6,078 nt of DNA, from NCBI GenBank assembly GCA_030728235.1, contig JANRAA010000113.1:1-6078 (forward strand), given 5' to 3'. Each line of letters starts with the position of its first letter. Position 1 is the first letter of the stretch. This document shows, in pieces, positions 1 to 6,078 of this stretch. The position numbers and the translations under genes are program-made. The DNA is from Flavobacteriales bacterium. GTDB lineage: Bacteria > Bacteroidota > Bacteroidia > Flavobacteriales_D > Sanyastnellaceae. The notes beneath the pieces were generated by a model that saw only the letters and a program-made list of their open reading frames with translations, did no database searches and had not been told where the DNA came from.

Positions 1-321
1 GGGTTTGGTGATGTAATCATCCGCGCCAGCGTCGAAACCAGCTATTTGAGAGTAGTCTTCGCTGCGTGCTGTGAGAAAAGCAATGATAACACCCGCTAGT
101 TCGGGAATGGTGCGGATTTCAGTGCATGCTTCCATGCCATCCATCTCCGGCATCATCACATCCAGTAGAATCAAATCTGGTAATTCTTTCTTCGCTATTT
201 CAATCCCTTCTCGGCCATTTGAGGCCGTGAAAACGGTAAAATCTTCCTTCTCCAAATTGTACCTGATAAGGTCCAAAATGTCTTGCTCATCGTCTACCAG
301 AAGTATCTTGCTATTGTCCAT
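1..321 (-). CDS. OmpR/PhoB-type response regulator, receiver domain (partial, C-terminus outside window)
   Basis: This encodes a two-component response regulator that accepts a phosphate from a sensor histidine kinase. The 107 visible residues are almost exactly one receiver domain. The acidic pair is D10-D11, the phospho-acceptor is D54 in 'LLDVMMPEMDG', the switch residue is T84 in 'FLTAR', and the conserved lysine is K106 in the final 'ITKP'. The window ends just after that K-P, so the output domain is not seen. The receiver resembles the PhoB-like winged-helix regulators common in Bacteroidota, so a DNA-binding C-terminus is expected but is an inference. The ATG at 321 places the 'KILLVDDE' strand right after the start, as is normal. 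A 'GAG' lies about 10 nt upstream and is at best a weak ribosome site. The gene is the first of its transcript, with its own promoter at 346-380. A kinase gene often follows such regulators and would lie to the left of this window. Confidence 0.95.
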   Translation of the reverse strand, partial: MDNSKILLVDDEQDILDLIRYNLEKEDFTVFTASNGREGIEIAKKELPDLILLDVMMPEMDGMEACTEIRTIPELAGVIIAFLTARSEDYSQIAGFDAGADDYITKP

Positions 322-345
322 ATTGGGCACTCTTTAAATCCATTG

Positions 346-353
346 CAAAGCTA
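346..353 (-). promoter_or_regulatory. Candidate Bacteroidota -7 promoter box for the response regulator
   Basis: Read on the minus strand this is TAGCTTTG, a perfect match to the Bacteroidota -7 consensus TAnnTTTG. It lies 24 nt ahead of the response regulator ATG, so transcription would start near 340 and leave a leader of about 19 nt. No clear -33 TTG is present; the expected place is occupied by the direct repeat at 364-380, as in activator-dependent promoters. Confidence 0.55.
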
Positions 354-363
354 CCGCTGCGAG

Positions 364-380
364 GTTAAGCGAAAGTTAAG
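364..380 (-). promoter_or_regulatory. Pho-box-like direct repeat (candidate response-regulator binding site)
   Basis: On the minus strand the sequence is CTTAAC-TTTCG-CTTAAC, two exact hexamers with an 11-nt period. Tandem sites at one-helical-turn spacing are the usual target of OmpR/PhoB-family dimers. TTAAC is close to the TTAACA half-site known for the Bacillus PhoP box. The proximal repeat ends 10 nt before the -7 box, the arrangement seen where a PhoB-type activator replaces the -35 element. I infer autoregulation by the adjacent regulator; this is not shown by the sequence alone. Confidence 0.5.
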
Positions 381-411
381 ACTTTCTTACCGATACCTAC
401 AAACATTCAAA

Positions 412-1467
412 TTAGTCTTTGATTCGGCTAAAACGCAGCGCTTTCAGCATGAAATCAGGCAGTGGCTTGTCGGCCGGACGTTTTTCGACGTTCAAAAAGA
501 TACCCCATTTTTCAATGATTGGCACTTTGTGTACTTCGATCATCTCCAGCCAAGTCTTATCAGGGTCGTCGATGTAGGTGCAGTGCACTTTGGTGTTGCC
601 CATGTCGAGGGCGTCGTTGCTATCGCACGTAAATCCAAACCCTTGATCTGCCAATACTTTACCGAGGGGTTTCATGCCGCGAACATCCAGTCCGAGGTGA
701 ACGAAACCAAGGTCAGCCCATATGCGCTCATCGAAAATCATACGGCCTGTTCTCGCTAGCGACTGCACGAGTTCAATGGTTGTTTGCGCCGATACTTTTC
801 CAAATCCTCCACCAATGGTGCTTTGGGTCAATACCACACGACGCACTTTCTGATCTCCTCCTGGCAAGGTGCTGAAATCAGCAAAATTGCCTATCTCATC
901 GAGTACAACTTTGTCGAACCCTAAGATGTCTCGATACAATGCGATTGATTTTTCTATGTCTGACACACCTATAGTGCAGCCCGATACGCCTCCAGAATGA
1001 TGGTCTGTATTGGTATACCAATCGCCACCTTCTACATACTGAAAATTATTCCCGTCGAGGTCTTTTATGAAAAAGGTCTTTTCTCCTGTAGCACGCTCTG
1101 TTATATCGGTAGGCGTTACTTCAGGTGCAGCCACACAAAACTTGTGGCTTCTAAAAATGTCAGGAGTCTTAATTTGGACAACGAAAATGCCGTGATCACC
1201 CAGCTGTGGCTCGAAAACTGGTCCTTTGGGTTCAAAGCTGGTAGCGCGTATAACTTCCATGGCGCAACCGCCTTTTAAATTCAAAATCATCGATGCACGC
1301 TTGGTGATGACTTCATTCCGCGTATACACTTTCATCAGCGGCGCTGCCGCTACAGAGTCGAAAAAAGGGATGTCTAAACCAAAAAACTTGCGGTAGAAAC
1401 GCAGGGAGCCATCCATGTCTTTTACCGCTACTCCGATATGCTGAAATCCGTTGATTCTGTATGTCAT
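412..1467 (-). CDS. Two-domain VOC (glyoxalase/dioxygenase-fold) family protein
   Basis: This 351-residue protein holds two vicinal-oxygen-chelate domains, at about 6-147 and 158-313. Each opens with the family signature of a beta strand, a conserved D and an 'S..(F/L)YR..(F/L)GFD/LD' helix. A C-terminal tail of about 38 residues ends in 'LKALRFSRIKD'. Likely metal ligands are H10, E71 and H92 in domain 1 and E232, H257 and E308 in domain 2. Q143 and G163 stand where E and H would be expected. In fused glyoxalase I proteins each site takes two ligands from each domain. On that model H10/E71/H257/E308 form a complete site and G163/E232/H92/Q143 a decayed one. The substrate is unknown; a lyase, isomerase or dioxygenase are all possible, and I see no signal peptide. 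The start at 1467 overlaps the acyltransferase stop by four bases (ATGA), which suggests coupled translation. It is the last gene of the cluster, and no U-tract terminator follows it. Confidence 0.92.
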   Translation of the reverse strand: MTYRINGFQHIGVAVKDMDGSLRFYRKFFGLDIPFFDSVAAAPLMKVYTRNEVITKRASMILNLKGGCAMEVIRATSFEPKGPVFEPQLGDHGIFVVQIKTPDIFRSHKFCVAAPEVTPTDITERATGEKTFFIKDLDGNNFQYVEGGDWYTNTDHHSGGVSGCTIGVSDIEKSIALYRDILGFDKVVLDEIGNFADFSTLPGGDQKVRRVVLTQSTIGGGFGKVSAQTTIELVQSLARTGRMIFDERIWADLGFVHLGLDVRGMKPLGKVLADQGFGFTCDSNDALDMGNTKVHCTYIDDPDKTWLEMIEVHKVPIIEKWGIFLNVEKRPADKPLPDFMLKALRFSRIKD

Positions 1468-2735
1468 ATGGCTTTAATTATATTCTCCATTTGTTCTGCG
1501 TGGCCTTTCCAAATGGCGTAATTTTCTGCTGAGGTGTGTGCTAGTTTCTTCGCTCGTTGGTGCCTTTTTCGCAAGGCAATGATATCCAAAAATGGAAGAG
1601 AAACGATACCACTCAGTGCAACTGCGGCAACTGTCATAAGGTAGTGATATCCTGTGATTTTATGCAGAAAAAAGCCAACAAGAAAAGCCCAGAGTGGGAA
1701 CAAGATCCAACTAAAGACGAGTTTGAATGTGCTATTGAAATGCGGGTCTTTCACCACTTTTTTGGTCAACCCTAAGATGATTTGCCACGGCAAGCTATTG
1801 ATGATCAAACTTGGCAGTGCAATCAATATAGCGACCATCGTTACCAATAAATTCGGCTTATCATCGCGTGAAAATCTTACCCAGTCGATCTGCTCGAGTT
1901 CGTTTTCAACGAGCAAATGGTCAATGGCCTTCATTTCTTGTTCTTGTCTTTCGGTTATTTTCTCGCTATCGCGGATGGTGTCTAGCACAAGCTTCTTCTG
2001 CTCCCAGGCTGTTTTTCCTGTCACAAGCGCCTCTGCCAATCGCAAGGTGTAATATTGATCCAATGAATGGTCGATCATTACTTCCGATAACTTTTGCCTG
2101 ATCCTTTCCATTACCAGTCGGTACCGAACAGGAGCTTCCATGTCAGAAAACAAAATATCGTCTACGCGAAATGGTTTGCTGAAAACAACTGTCGTATCGG
2201 TGCGGGCATTGTTGTAATTGCTGTAGTCGATGCCCACAGCGACAATCTCAAGCGATTTCAAATCGGCGTACTGTTGACCTGCAGATTCAAGCAGGCGTGC
2301 CAATCCTTTTTTGAACGGACGAAGTATTTTCTTGTTGCCGTGATTGCCTTCAGGATAAATGCCCACCGCAGCGCCGTTGTGAAGTCGTTCAATGGCAACG
2401 TCAAAAGTCACTTTGTTCAACCCGCTCATATCGTCTACTTTGTCGTGCGTGCGGTACACGGGCATCATGTTCAACTCTAGAACACACTTTCTCGACATGG
2501 GGGTTTTAAATACGTCCGCTCGTGTTAGAAAGTGCATTTGTTTTGGAGCAGTTAGGCAGCAAATCAAAGGGTCCATCAACGCGTTTTGGTGGTTTGAAAC
2601 CACAATTGCGGGTTTTTTTCCTTTGGGGAAGTTCTCTGAACCTATGACTTTGAAGCGTTTGAAAAACAGGCGCGCAGCAGCATACACCGATGGGAACATC
2701 AATGCATACAGCCATGAACGTGTGCTTGTCTTCAT
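1464..2735 (-). CDS. PlsC-family (LPLAT) glycerolipid acyltransferase with C-terminal membrane segments
   Basis: This 423-residue protein probably transfers an acyl chain to a lysophospholipid or glycerol-phosphate-type acceptor at the inner membrane. The acyltransferase domain spans about 25-230. Its catalytic block is 'SNHQNALMDP' with H49 and D55, that is HX5D and not the textbook HX4D. Motif II is 'MMPVYRT' (R95), motif III is 'YPEGNHG' (E129, G130), and motif IV is 'VAVGIDYSNY' near 166-174. A charged helical linker at about 240-290 leads to three hydrophobic segments at about 295-323, 335-357 and 362-387, then a basic tail. The HX5D form recalls yeast Gpt2/Sct1-type enzymes, so glycerol-phosphate, lysophosphatidate or another acceptor are all open. 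The ATG at 2735 is 7 nt after the pheT stop, with no strong ribosome site, so it is probably in the pheT transcript. Its end overlaps the VOC gene by 4 nt. Confidence 0.92.
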   Translation of the reverse strand: MKTSTRSWLYALMFPSVYAAARLFFKRFKVIGSENFPKGKKPAIVVSNHQNALMDPLICCLTAPKQMHFLTRADVFKTPMSRKCVLELNMMPVYRTHDKVDDMSGLNKVTFDVAIERLHNGAAVGIYPEGNHGNKKILRPFKKGLARLLESAGQQYADLKSLEIVAVGIDYSNYNNARTDTTVVFSKPFRVDDILFSDMEAPVRYRLVMERIRQKLSEVMIDHSLDQYYTLRLAEALVTGKTAWEQKKLVLDTIRDSEKITERQEQEMKAIDHLLVENELEQIDWVRFSRDDKPNLLVTMVAILIALPSLIINSLPWQIILGLTKKVVKDPHFNSTFKLVFSWILFPLWAFLVGFFLHKITGYHYLMTVAAVALSGIVSLPFLDIIALRKRHQRAKKLAHTSAENYAIWKGHAEQMENIIKAI

Positions 2736-2742
2736 GCGTTGT

Positions 2743-5193
2743 TTATGATCTCAAACGTGCCCCAACTTCTTGCTCGAGCGCTTGTTGAATGCGCTCCATT
2801 GTCTTATCTATCCGCTTGTCGGTCAAGGTTCCTTTATCGTCTTGCAAAGCAAAAGAAACGGCATAGCTTTTCTTTCCTGCCTCTAGGTTCTTCCCTTCAT
2901 AAACGTCAAACAACCCTACTTCCCGTAAAATACCAGTCTCTGTTTTTAACGCGATGTCGCGGATGGCTTTGAAGGTCACCCCTGTGTCTATCAGCAACGA
3001 TAAATCTCTACGCACTCCTGGGAAGCGTGGCAAATCTGCAAATACAACAGATGTCTTTGCTGTCAATTGCATCAGCGCATCCCAATCAAGTTCCCCGTAA
3101 ATCACTCCTTGTTTTAGGTCGAAGGCTTTGATCATCTGTGGCGATAAAACACCCATGTGGCCAAGCTGTTTTTTGCCAGCCATCAGCGCAATGCTATCGG
3201 TGTAGAACGGATGGTTATGTGGCTGCTCGCTGACCATTTTTTGTAGTCCTAGTTTCGCCAGCACAGCATCCACGCCGCTGCGCAAGGTGTAAAACGTGCT
3301 TTGACGCTGTGGCTGCTCCCAACTTTCTGGTCCGTCAAATCCACATGTCCATAATGCCAATCTTCCACGCTCCACTATTTTTCCTTCTTCTTCGTGGTAA
3401 ATCCTTCCGAATTCAAAAGATCGTATGTCGCTATTGCGCTGATTCATGTTCCGCTCAACCATCTCCAATGCTTGGTAAAGCAATGTCTGACGAAGCTGTC
3501 CCAGGTCACCACTTAGTGGGTTCTTGATCTTTACAGCCGTTTTTTCGCTCAAGTCTTCCCTATCGATGAGGGTGTTGTATTGCGATTTGGTGAGCGAGTT
3601 CGACATCGACTCGGTGTATCCACGGGCCACGAGCATGTCGGCCACGCGCTGCATTTCATGTTCAGCGTCTGGGCGCTGGCGGTACGACATCGAAGCATGC
3701 ACCTGAGTAGGTATTTCAATGCTGTCGTACCCAACAATGCGCAATAGCTCTTCGGCCACGTCGGCTTGTCTAGTAACATCACGACGGTACAATGGCGCAT
3801 CTACCACCAGTTGATCTGCGCTGCTAGAAACAACTGCAAAATCGAGTGATTTCAAAACTGCTTCTACTTTGCTTGCTTCGAAGGTCTTACCAATAAAGGT
3901 GTTCAGCGATTTCATACCGACCTCAATGCGCGCTTTTTCCAGCGGAGTAGGATACAGGTCAGTTACCGAAGAAGATATCGTTCCACCAGCTATTTCAACC
4001 ATCATCAAAGCTGCGCGTTCGAGTGCATACGGTGTTAAGGTAGGGTCTACGCCGCGCTCAAAACGGTATGAAGCATCGGTGTGCAGTAAATGGCGACGAG
4101 CTGTTTTGCGGACAAATACTGGGTCGAAGACGGCGCTTTCAATGAAAACATCTGTTGTTTGATCTGAGATTCCGCTGTGTTGTCCGCCGAAAACCCCAGC
4201 AATACACATTGGTTTGTGCTCATCACAAATCATCAAATCGCTACTGTCTAATGCGCGTTCAATGCCATCAAGGGTGGTAAATTTCTCGCCTTCTTTCGCC
4301 TTTCTGACAACCACCTTGTTACCGCCAATTTTTGAAGCGTCGAAAGCATGCAAGGGCTGCCCTACTTCATGCAAAACGTAGTTTGTGATGTCTACAATAT
4401 TGTTAATGGGCTTCACGCCAATACAGCGCAGACGTTGTTTCAACCAATCTGGCGATTCAGCCACAGCAACACCCGTCACATTTATTCCCATGTAGCGAAT
4501 GCAAGCGTCGGGAGCATCAACGGCAATGGCTGTGCCTTGATTTGTTGCGGCTTTAAAAGCAGAAACATCGGGCATTTTCAAATCAGCAATGGTGTCGAAA
4601 GACTCCGCTTCGCTGTGCATCATTGCAGCACGTAAATCGCGGGCTACTCCAAGATGCGACATTGCATCTGTGCGGTTAGGTGTCAGTCCAATCTCCAAGC
4701 AGTAATCGCTTTCGACGTTGAAATAATCCGCAAGTGGCGTCCCTGGCTTCGCTGAAGGGTCCAATACCATAATGCCATCGTGAGAGGTCCCCAGTCCGAT
4801 TTCATCTTCAGCACAAATCATCCCATGAGAATCTTCACCGCGAATTTTACCCTTTTTGATTTGAAAAGGCTCACCAGATGTAGGGTACAGCATCGCCCCA
4901 ACGGTAGCAACTATTACTTTTTGTCCGGCTGCTACATTCGCTGCACCACACACAATCGGCAACAATTCATCGCCACCAATATTCACTGTTGTAACGCTCA
5001 ATCGATCAGCATTTGGGTGCTTTTCGCGGGTCACTACTTCTCCTACTACCAGTCCGTTCATTCCACCAGGCACTGCCTCAACCAACTCCACACCTTCAAC
5101 TTCTAAACCTGTTGCAGTGAGTATTTTACCTGTATGTTCTGGCGTCAAACCGTGGTTAAACAGCTCTTTTAGCCAAGCGTATGAAATCTTCAT
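2743..5193 (-). CDS. pheT: Phenylalanine--tRNA ligase beta subunit
   Basis: PheT is the larger subunit of the cytoplasmic (alpha-beta)2 enzyme that charges tRNA-Phe; PheS supplies the catalytic site. At 816 residues it is complete and close to the bacterial norm of about 800. In order come the N-terminal strand-helix segment (1-38), the EMAP/OB-type tRNA-binding domain (about 40-150, with 'HPNADRLSVTTV' at 59-70 and 'GMICAEDEIGLG' at 124-135), the B3/B4 editing domain (about 215-400, with 'RFERGVDP' at 377-384), the B5 domain (about 412-488), the catalytic-like core (about 500-712) and the C-terminal FDX-ACB domain (about 718-816, opening with 'LPRFPGVRRDLSLLID'). The ATG at 5193 gives the standard 'MKISYAWLKEL' start. 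I see no frameshift or lost block. pheS is not adjacent, since the upstream neighbour is divergent; separation of the two is common in Bacteroidota. It leads the cluster with the acyltransferase and VOC genes. Confidence 0.98.
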   Translation of the reverse strand: MKISYAWLKELFNHGLTPEHTGKILTATGLEVEGVELVEAVPGGMNGLVVGEVVTREKHPNADRLSVTTVNIGGDELLPIVCGAANVAAGQKVIVATVGAMLYPTSGEPFQIKKGKIRGEDSHGMICAEDEIGLGTSHDGIMVLDPSAKPGTPLADYFNVESDYCLEIGLTPNRTDAMSHLGVARDLRAAMMHSEAESFDTIADLKMPDVSAFKAATNQGTAIAVDAPDACIRYMGINVTGVAVAESPDWLKQRLRCIGVKPINNIVDITNYVLHEVGQPLHAFDASKIGGNKVVVRKAKEGEKFTTLDGIERALDSSDLMICDEHKPMCIAGVFGGQHSGISDQTTDVFIESAVFDPVFVRKTARRHLLHTDASYRFERGVDPTLTPYALERAALMMVEIAGGTISSSVTDLYPTPLEKARIEVGMKSLNTFIGKTFEASKVEAVLKSLDFAVVSSSADQLVVDAPLYRRDVTRQADVAEELLRIVGYDSIEIPTQVHASMSYRQRPDAEHEMQRVADMLVARGYTESMSNSLTKSQYNTLIDREDLSEKTAVKIKNPLSGDLGQLRQTLLYQALEMVERNMNQRNSDIRSFEFGRIYHEEEGKIVERGRLALWTCGFDGPESWEQPQRQSTFYTLRSGVDAVLAKLGLQKMVSEQPHNHPFYTDSIALMAGKKQLGHMGVLSPQMIKAFDLKQGVIYGELDWDALMQLTAKTSVVFADLPRFPGVRRDLSLLIDTGVTFKAIRDIALKTETGILREVGLFDVYEGKNLEAGKKSYAVSFALQDDKGTLTDKRIDKTMERIQQALEQEVGARLRS

Positions 5194-5213
5194 TGGGAAA
5201 ATTTTTGAAGCGG

Positions 5214-5221
5214 CTAAGGTA
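5214..5221 (-). promoter_or_regulatory. Weak candidate -7 box for pheT
   Basis: On the minus strand this reads TACCTTAG, seven of eight positions of TAnnTTTG counting the free ones. It lies 20 nt ahead of the pheT ATG. No TTG is found at the usual -33 distance; the nearest upstream TTG (5250-5252) is about 28 nt away. A TATATATA run at 5237-5244 is the other possible promoter core. Treat as a low-confidence placement. Confidence 0.22.
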
Positions 5222-5288
5222 CTAATTTCTCCCGCGTATATATAGGTTTCAAGGAGGTAAGATTCTGCTTTTTATCATCATTTTTTTG

Positions 5289-5303
5289 CACGCTGGCAGC
5301 GTG
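5289..5303. repeat. Perfect 15-bp palindrome in the divergent intergenic region
   Basis: The sequence CACGCTG-G-CAGCGTG has two exact 7-base arms around a single centre base. It lies between the two divergent genes, 95 nt upstream of the pheT ATG and about 106 nt upstream of the PAS-protein ATG. There is no T-run 3' of it on either strand: on the plus strand the seven T's come before it, and on the minus strand an A-run follows. It is therefore more like an operator for a dimeric regulator than a terminator. It could also be chance. Confidence 0.5.
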
Positions 5304-5352
5304 GATGTTGATGCTGGGTTTTCGATTTATATCGACGCGTATTCAGGGTCTG

Positions 5353-5379
5353 TTGTTTAATTTGAAATGTGCACCTTTG
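5353..5379 (+). promoter_or_regulatory. Candidate Bacteroidota-type promoter for the PAS sensor gene
   Basis: CACCTTTG at 5372-5379 matches TAnnTTTG except for the first base. A TTG at 5353-5355 lies 16 nt upstream, slightly short of the usual -33 spacing. Initiation would fall near 5386, giving a leader of about 25 nt to the ATG at 5410. This supports starting the gene at 5410 or 5416 and not at the in-frame ATGs further upstream. Confidence 0.4.
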
Positions 5380-5409
5380 CAGATACATTTCTACCACGTG
5401 AAACAGGAT

Positions 5410-6078
5410 ATGCTTATGGAAATTCTGAAGGATGGTGCGGGACGACTGTTGTTTGATTCGGCATCTGAAGGACTGTTGGTAGCCAATAAATCTGGACAGA
5501 TATTGGTAGCCAACCACCGCCTCGAGGAGATGTTTGGCTATGCATCTGATGAATTAATCGGCCAACCTGTTGAAGTCTTGATCCCCATGAATTTGCGGCA
5601 CAAGCACGTGGGAGAGCGAACTGAATACAACAAAGCTCCGCGTAAGCGCTCAATGGGCGGAGATCTTGATCTTTGCGCTGTTCGAAAAGACGCATCAGAG
5701 TTTCCTGTAGAAATAAGCTTGAACCATCTGAAGCATAATGAAGAGACGCTGATCGTGGCTTTGGTTACCGATATTACTGAACGAAAAGAGGCGAAAGAAA
5801 AGCTCGGTAAGCTCAATCAATCGCTGGAAAGCATGGTCGAGGAGCGCACCGAAAAACTCAAAGAGAGTCAGCTGCTTTACCGCACCATTTCACGGAATTT
5901 CCCGAACGGTACCATCAACGTTTTCGACCGCGATTTGAATTACGTGTTCGCCGAGGGACAAGAACTTTTTCGCTACAAATTAAGCAGTGAGGCGCTTGTA
6001 GGTACCAGTTATTTGAACCGTTTGCCTGAAGATGTGAGAGATGAAATTGGAGATCGATTAAAGAAGGTTTTTGAGGGG
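5410..6078 (+). CDS. PAS-PAS sensory/signalling protein, probably a histidine kinase (partial, C-terminus outside window)
   Basis: The 223 visible residues form the N-terminal sensory part of a signalling protein with no membrane segment, so it is probably cytoplasmic. PAS domain 1 covers about 12-125, from 'FDSASEGLLVANKSGQILVAN' through 'LEEMFGYASDELIGQP' to the typical exit motif 'VTDITERKEAK' (119-129). A heptad-like coiled-coil linker follows at about 126-157 ('LNQSLESMVEERTEKLKES'). A second PAS domain opens at about 157 ('YRTISRNFPNGTINVFDRDL') and is cut by the window edge. The output module is not visible; a histidine kinase is the commonest partner, but a cyclase or LuxR-type output is possible. 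An AGGA at 5405-5408 is too close to the ATG at 5410 but well placed for the ATG at 5416, so the true start may be two codons later. In-frame ATGs at 5305 and 5311 would add a tail of about 35 residues that looks non-domain and spans the candidate promoter. No ligand or cofactor can be named. Confidence 0.88.
   Translation, partial: MLMEILKDGAGRLLFDSASEGLLVANKSGQILVANHRLEEMFGYASDELIGQPVEVLIPMNLRHKHVGERTEYNKAPRKRSMGGDLDLCAVRKDASEFPVEISLNHLKHNEETLIVALVTDITERKEAKEKLGKLNQSLESMVEERTEKLKESQLLYRTISRNFPNGTINVFDRDLNYVFAEGQELFRYKLSSEALVGTSYLNRLPEDVRDEIGDRLKKVFEG

Noticed and set aside
371..386. Intrinsic terminator after the VOC gene
   Set aside because: The hairpin has only six mostly weak pairs and no T-run follows it on the minus strand.
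283..759. Plus-strand open frame of 158 codons
   Set aside because: It lies antisense to the VOC gene and the response regulator start, has no family-like features, and is explained by the antisense frame of a real gene.
1654..2052. Plus-strand open frames opposite the acyltransferase
   Set aside because: They are antisense to a complete acyltransferase with clear motifs, and their translations are low-complexity and unlike any family.
3549..3800. Minus-strand open frame inside pheT
   Set aside because: It is an out-of-frame shadow; pheT is continuous and has all its domains across this stretch.
5194..5300. T-box or other known riboswitch in the pheT leader
   Set aside because: I see no T-box core, specifier stem or terminator/antiterminator pair. 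T-boxes are also not expected in Bacteroidota.
5305..5409. N-terminal extension of the PAS protein from ATG 5305 or 5311
   Set aside because: The added residues do not resemble a domain or clear signal peptide, and the candidate promoter at 5353-5379 lies within them. The starts at 5410 and 5416 fit better, although the frame is open.
5278..5816. Minus-strand open frames over the PAS gene and its upstream region
   Set aside because: The plus strand codes for a convincing PAS-coiled coil-PAS protein over 5410-6078, so the minus-strand frames are shadows.
1..6078. Mobile element, CRISPR array, tRNA/rRNA gene or defence system
   Set aside because: No transposase, phage or nuclease genes, no spaced repeat arrays, no cloverleaf or rRNA-like stretches, and coding is continuous with ordinary chromosomal genes.

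Overview
The window looks like ordinary chromosomal DNA from a member of the Bacteroidota. The response regulator carries an 'FLTARSEDYSQIAGFDAGADDYI'-type stretch that is very common in that phylum. The two best promoter candidates use the TAnnTTTG-type -7 box instead of TATAAT. Ribosome binding sites are weak throughout, and pheT sits without pheS next to it. The phylum call is an inference from these signs; I cannot place the organism more finely.

Layout from left to right. Positions 1-321 (minus strand) hold the first 107 codons of an OmpR/PhoB-type response regulator that leaves the window on the left. Upstream of it, at 322-411, is a compact promoter region with a Pho-box-like direct repeat, 10 nt ahead of a perfect TAnnTTTG box. 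Positions 412-5193 (minus strand) are a tight three-gene cluster, transcribed pheT, then a membrane-anchored PlsC-family acyltransferase, then a two-domain VOC (glyoxalase-fold) protein. Its gene junctions are a 7-nt gap and an ATGA overlap. Positions 5194-5409 are a divergent intergenic region with a perfect 15-bp palindrome and candidate promoters. From 5410 (plus strand) a PAS-PAS sensory protein begins and runs off the right end.

How the genes relate: pheT is a housekeeping translation gene, and the two genes behind it are probably co-transcribed with it. The acyltransferase suggests a link to membrane lipid synthesis. The VOC protein has a metal-site pattern like a fused glyoxalase I in which one of two sites has decayed, but its substrate cannot be read from the sequence. 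The two signalling genes at the edges are both incomplete and I see no evidence that they partner each other.

I did not find a convincing novel system such as a defence island, mobile element, CRISPR array or biosynthetic cluster. The most useful leads are the Pho-box-like autoregulatory site, the asymmetric VOC metal sites, the HX5D acyltransferase variant and the intergenic palindrome.
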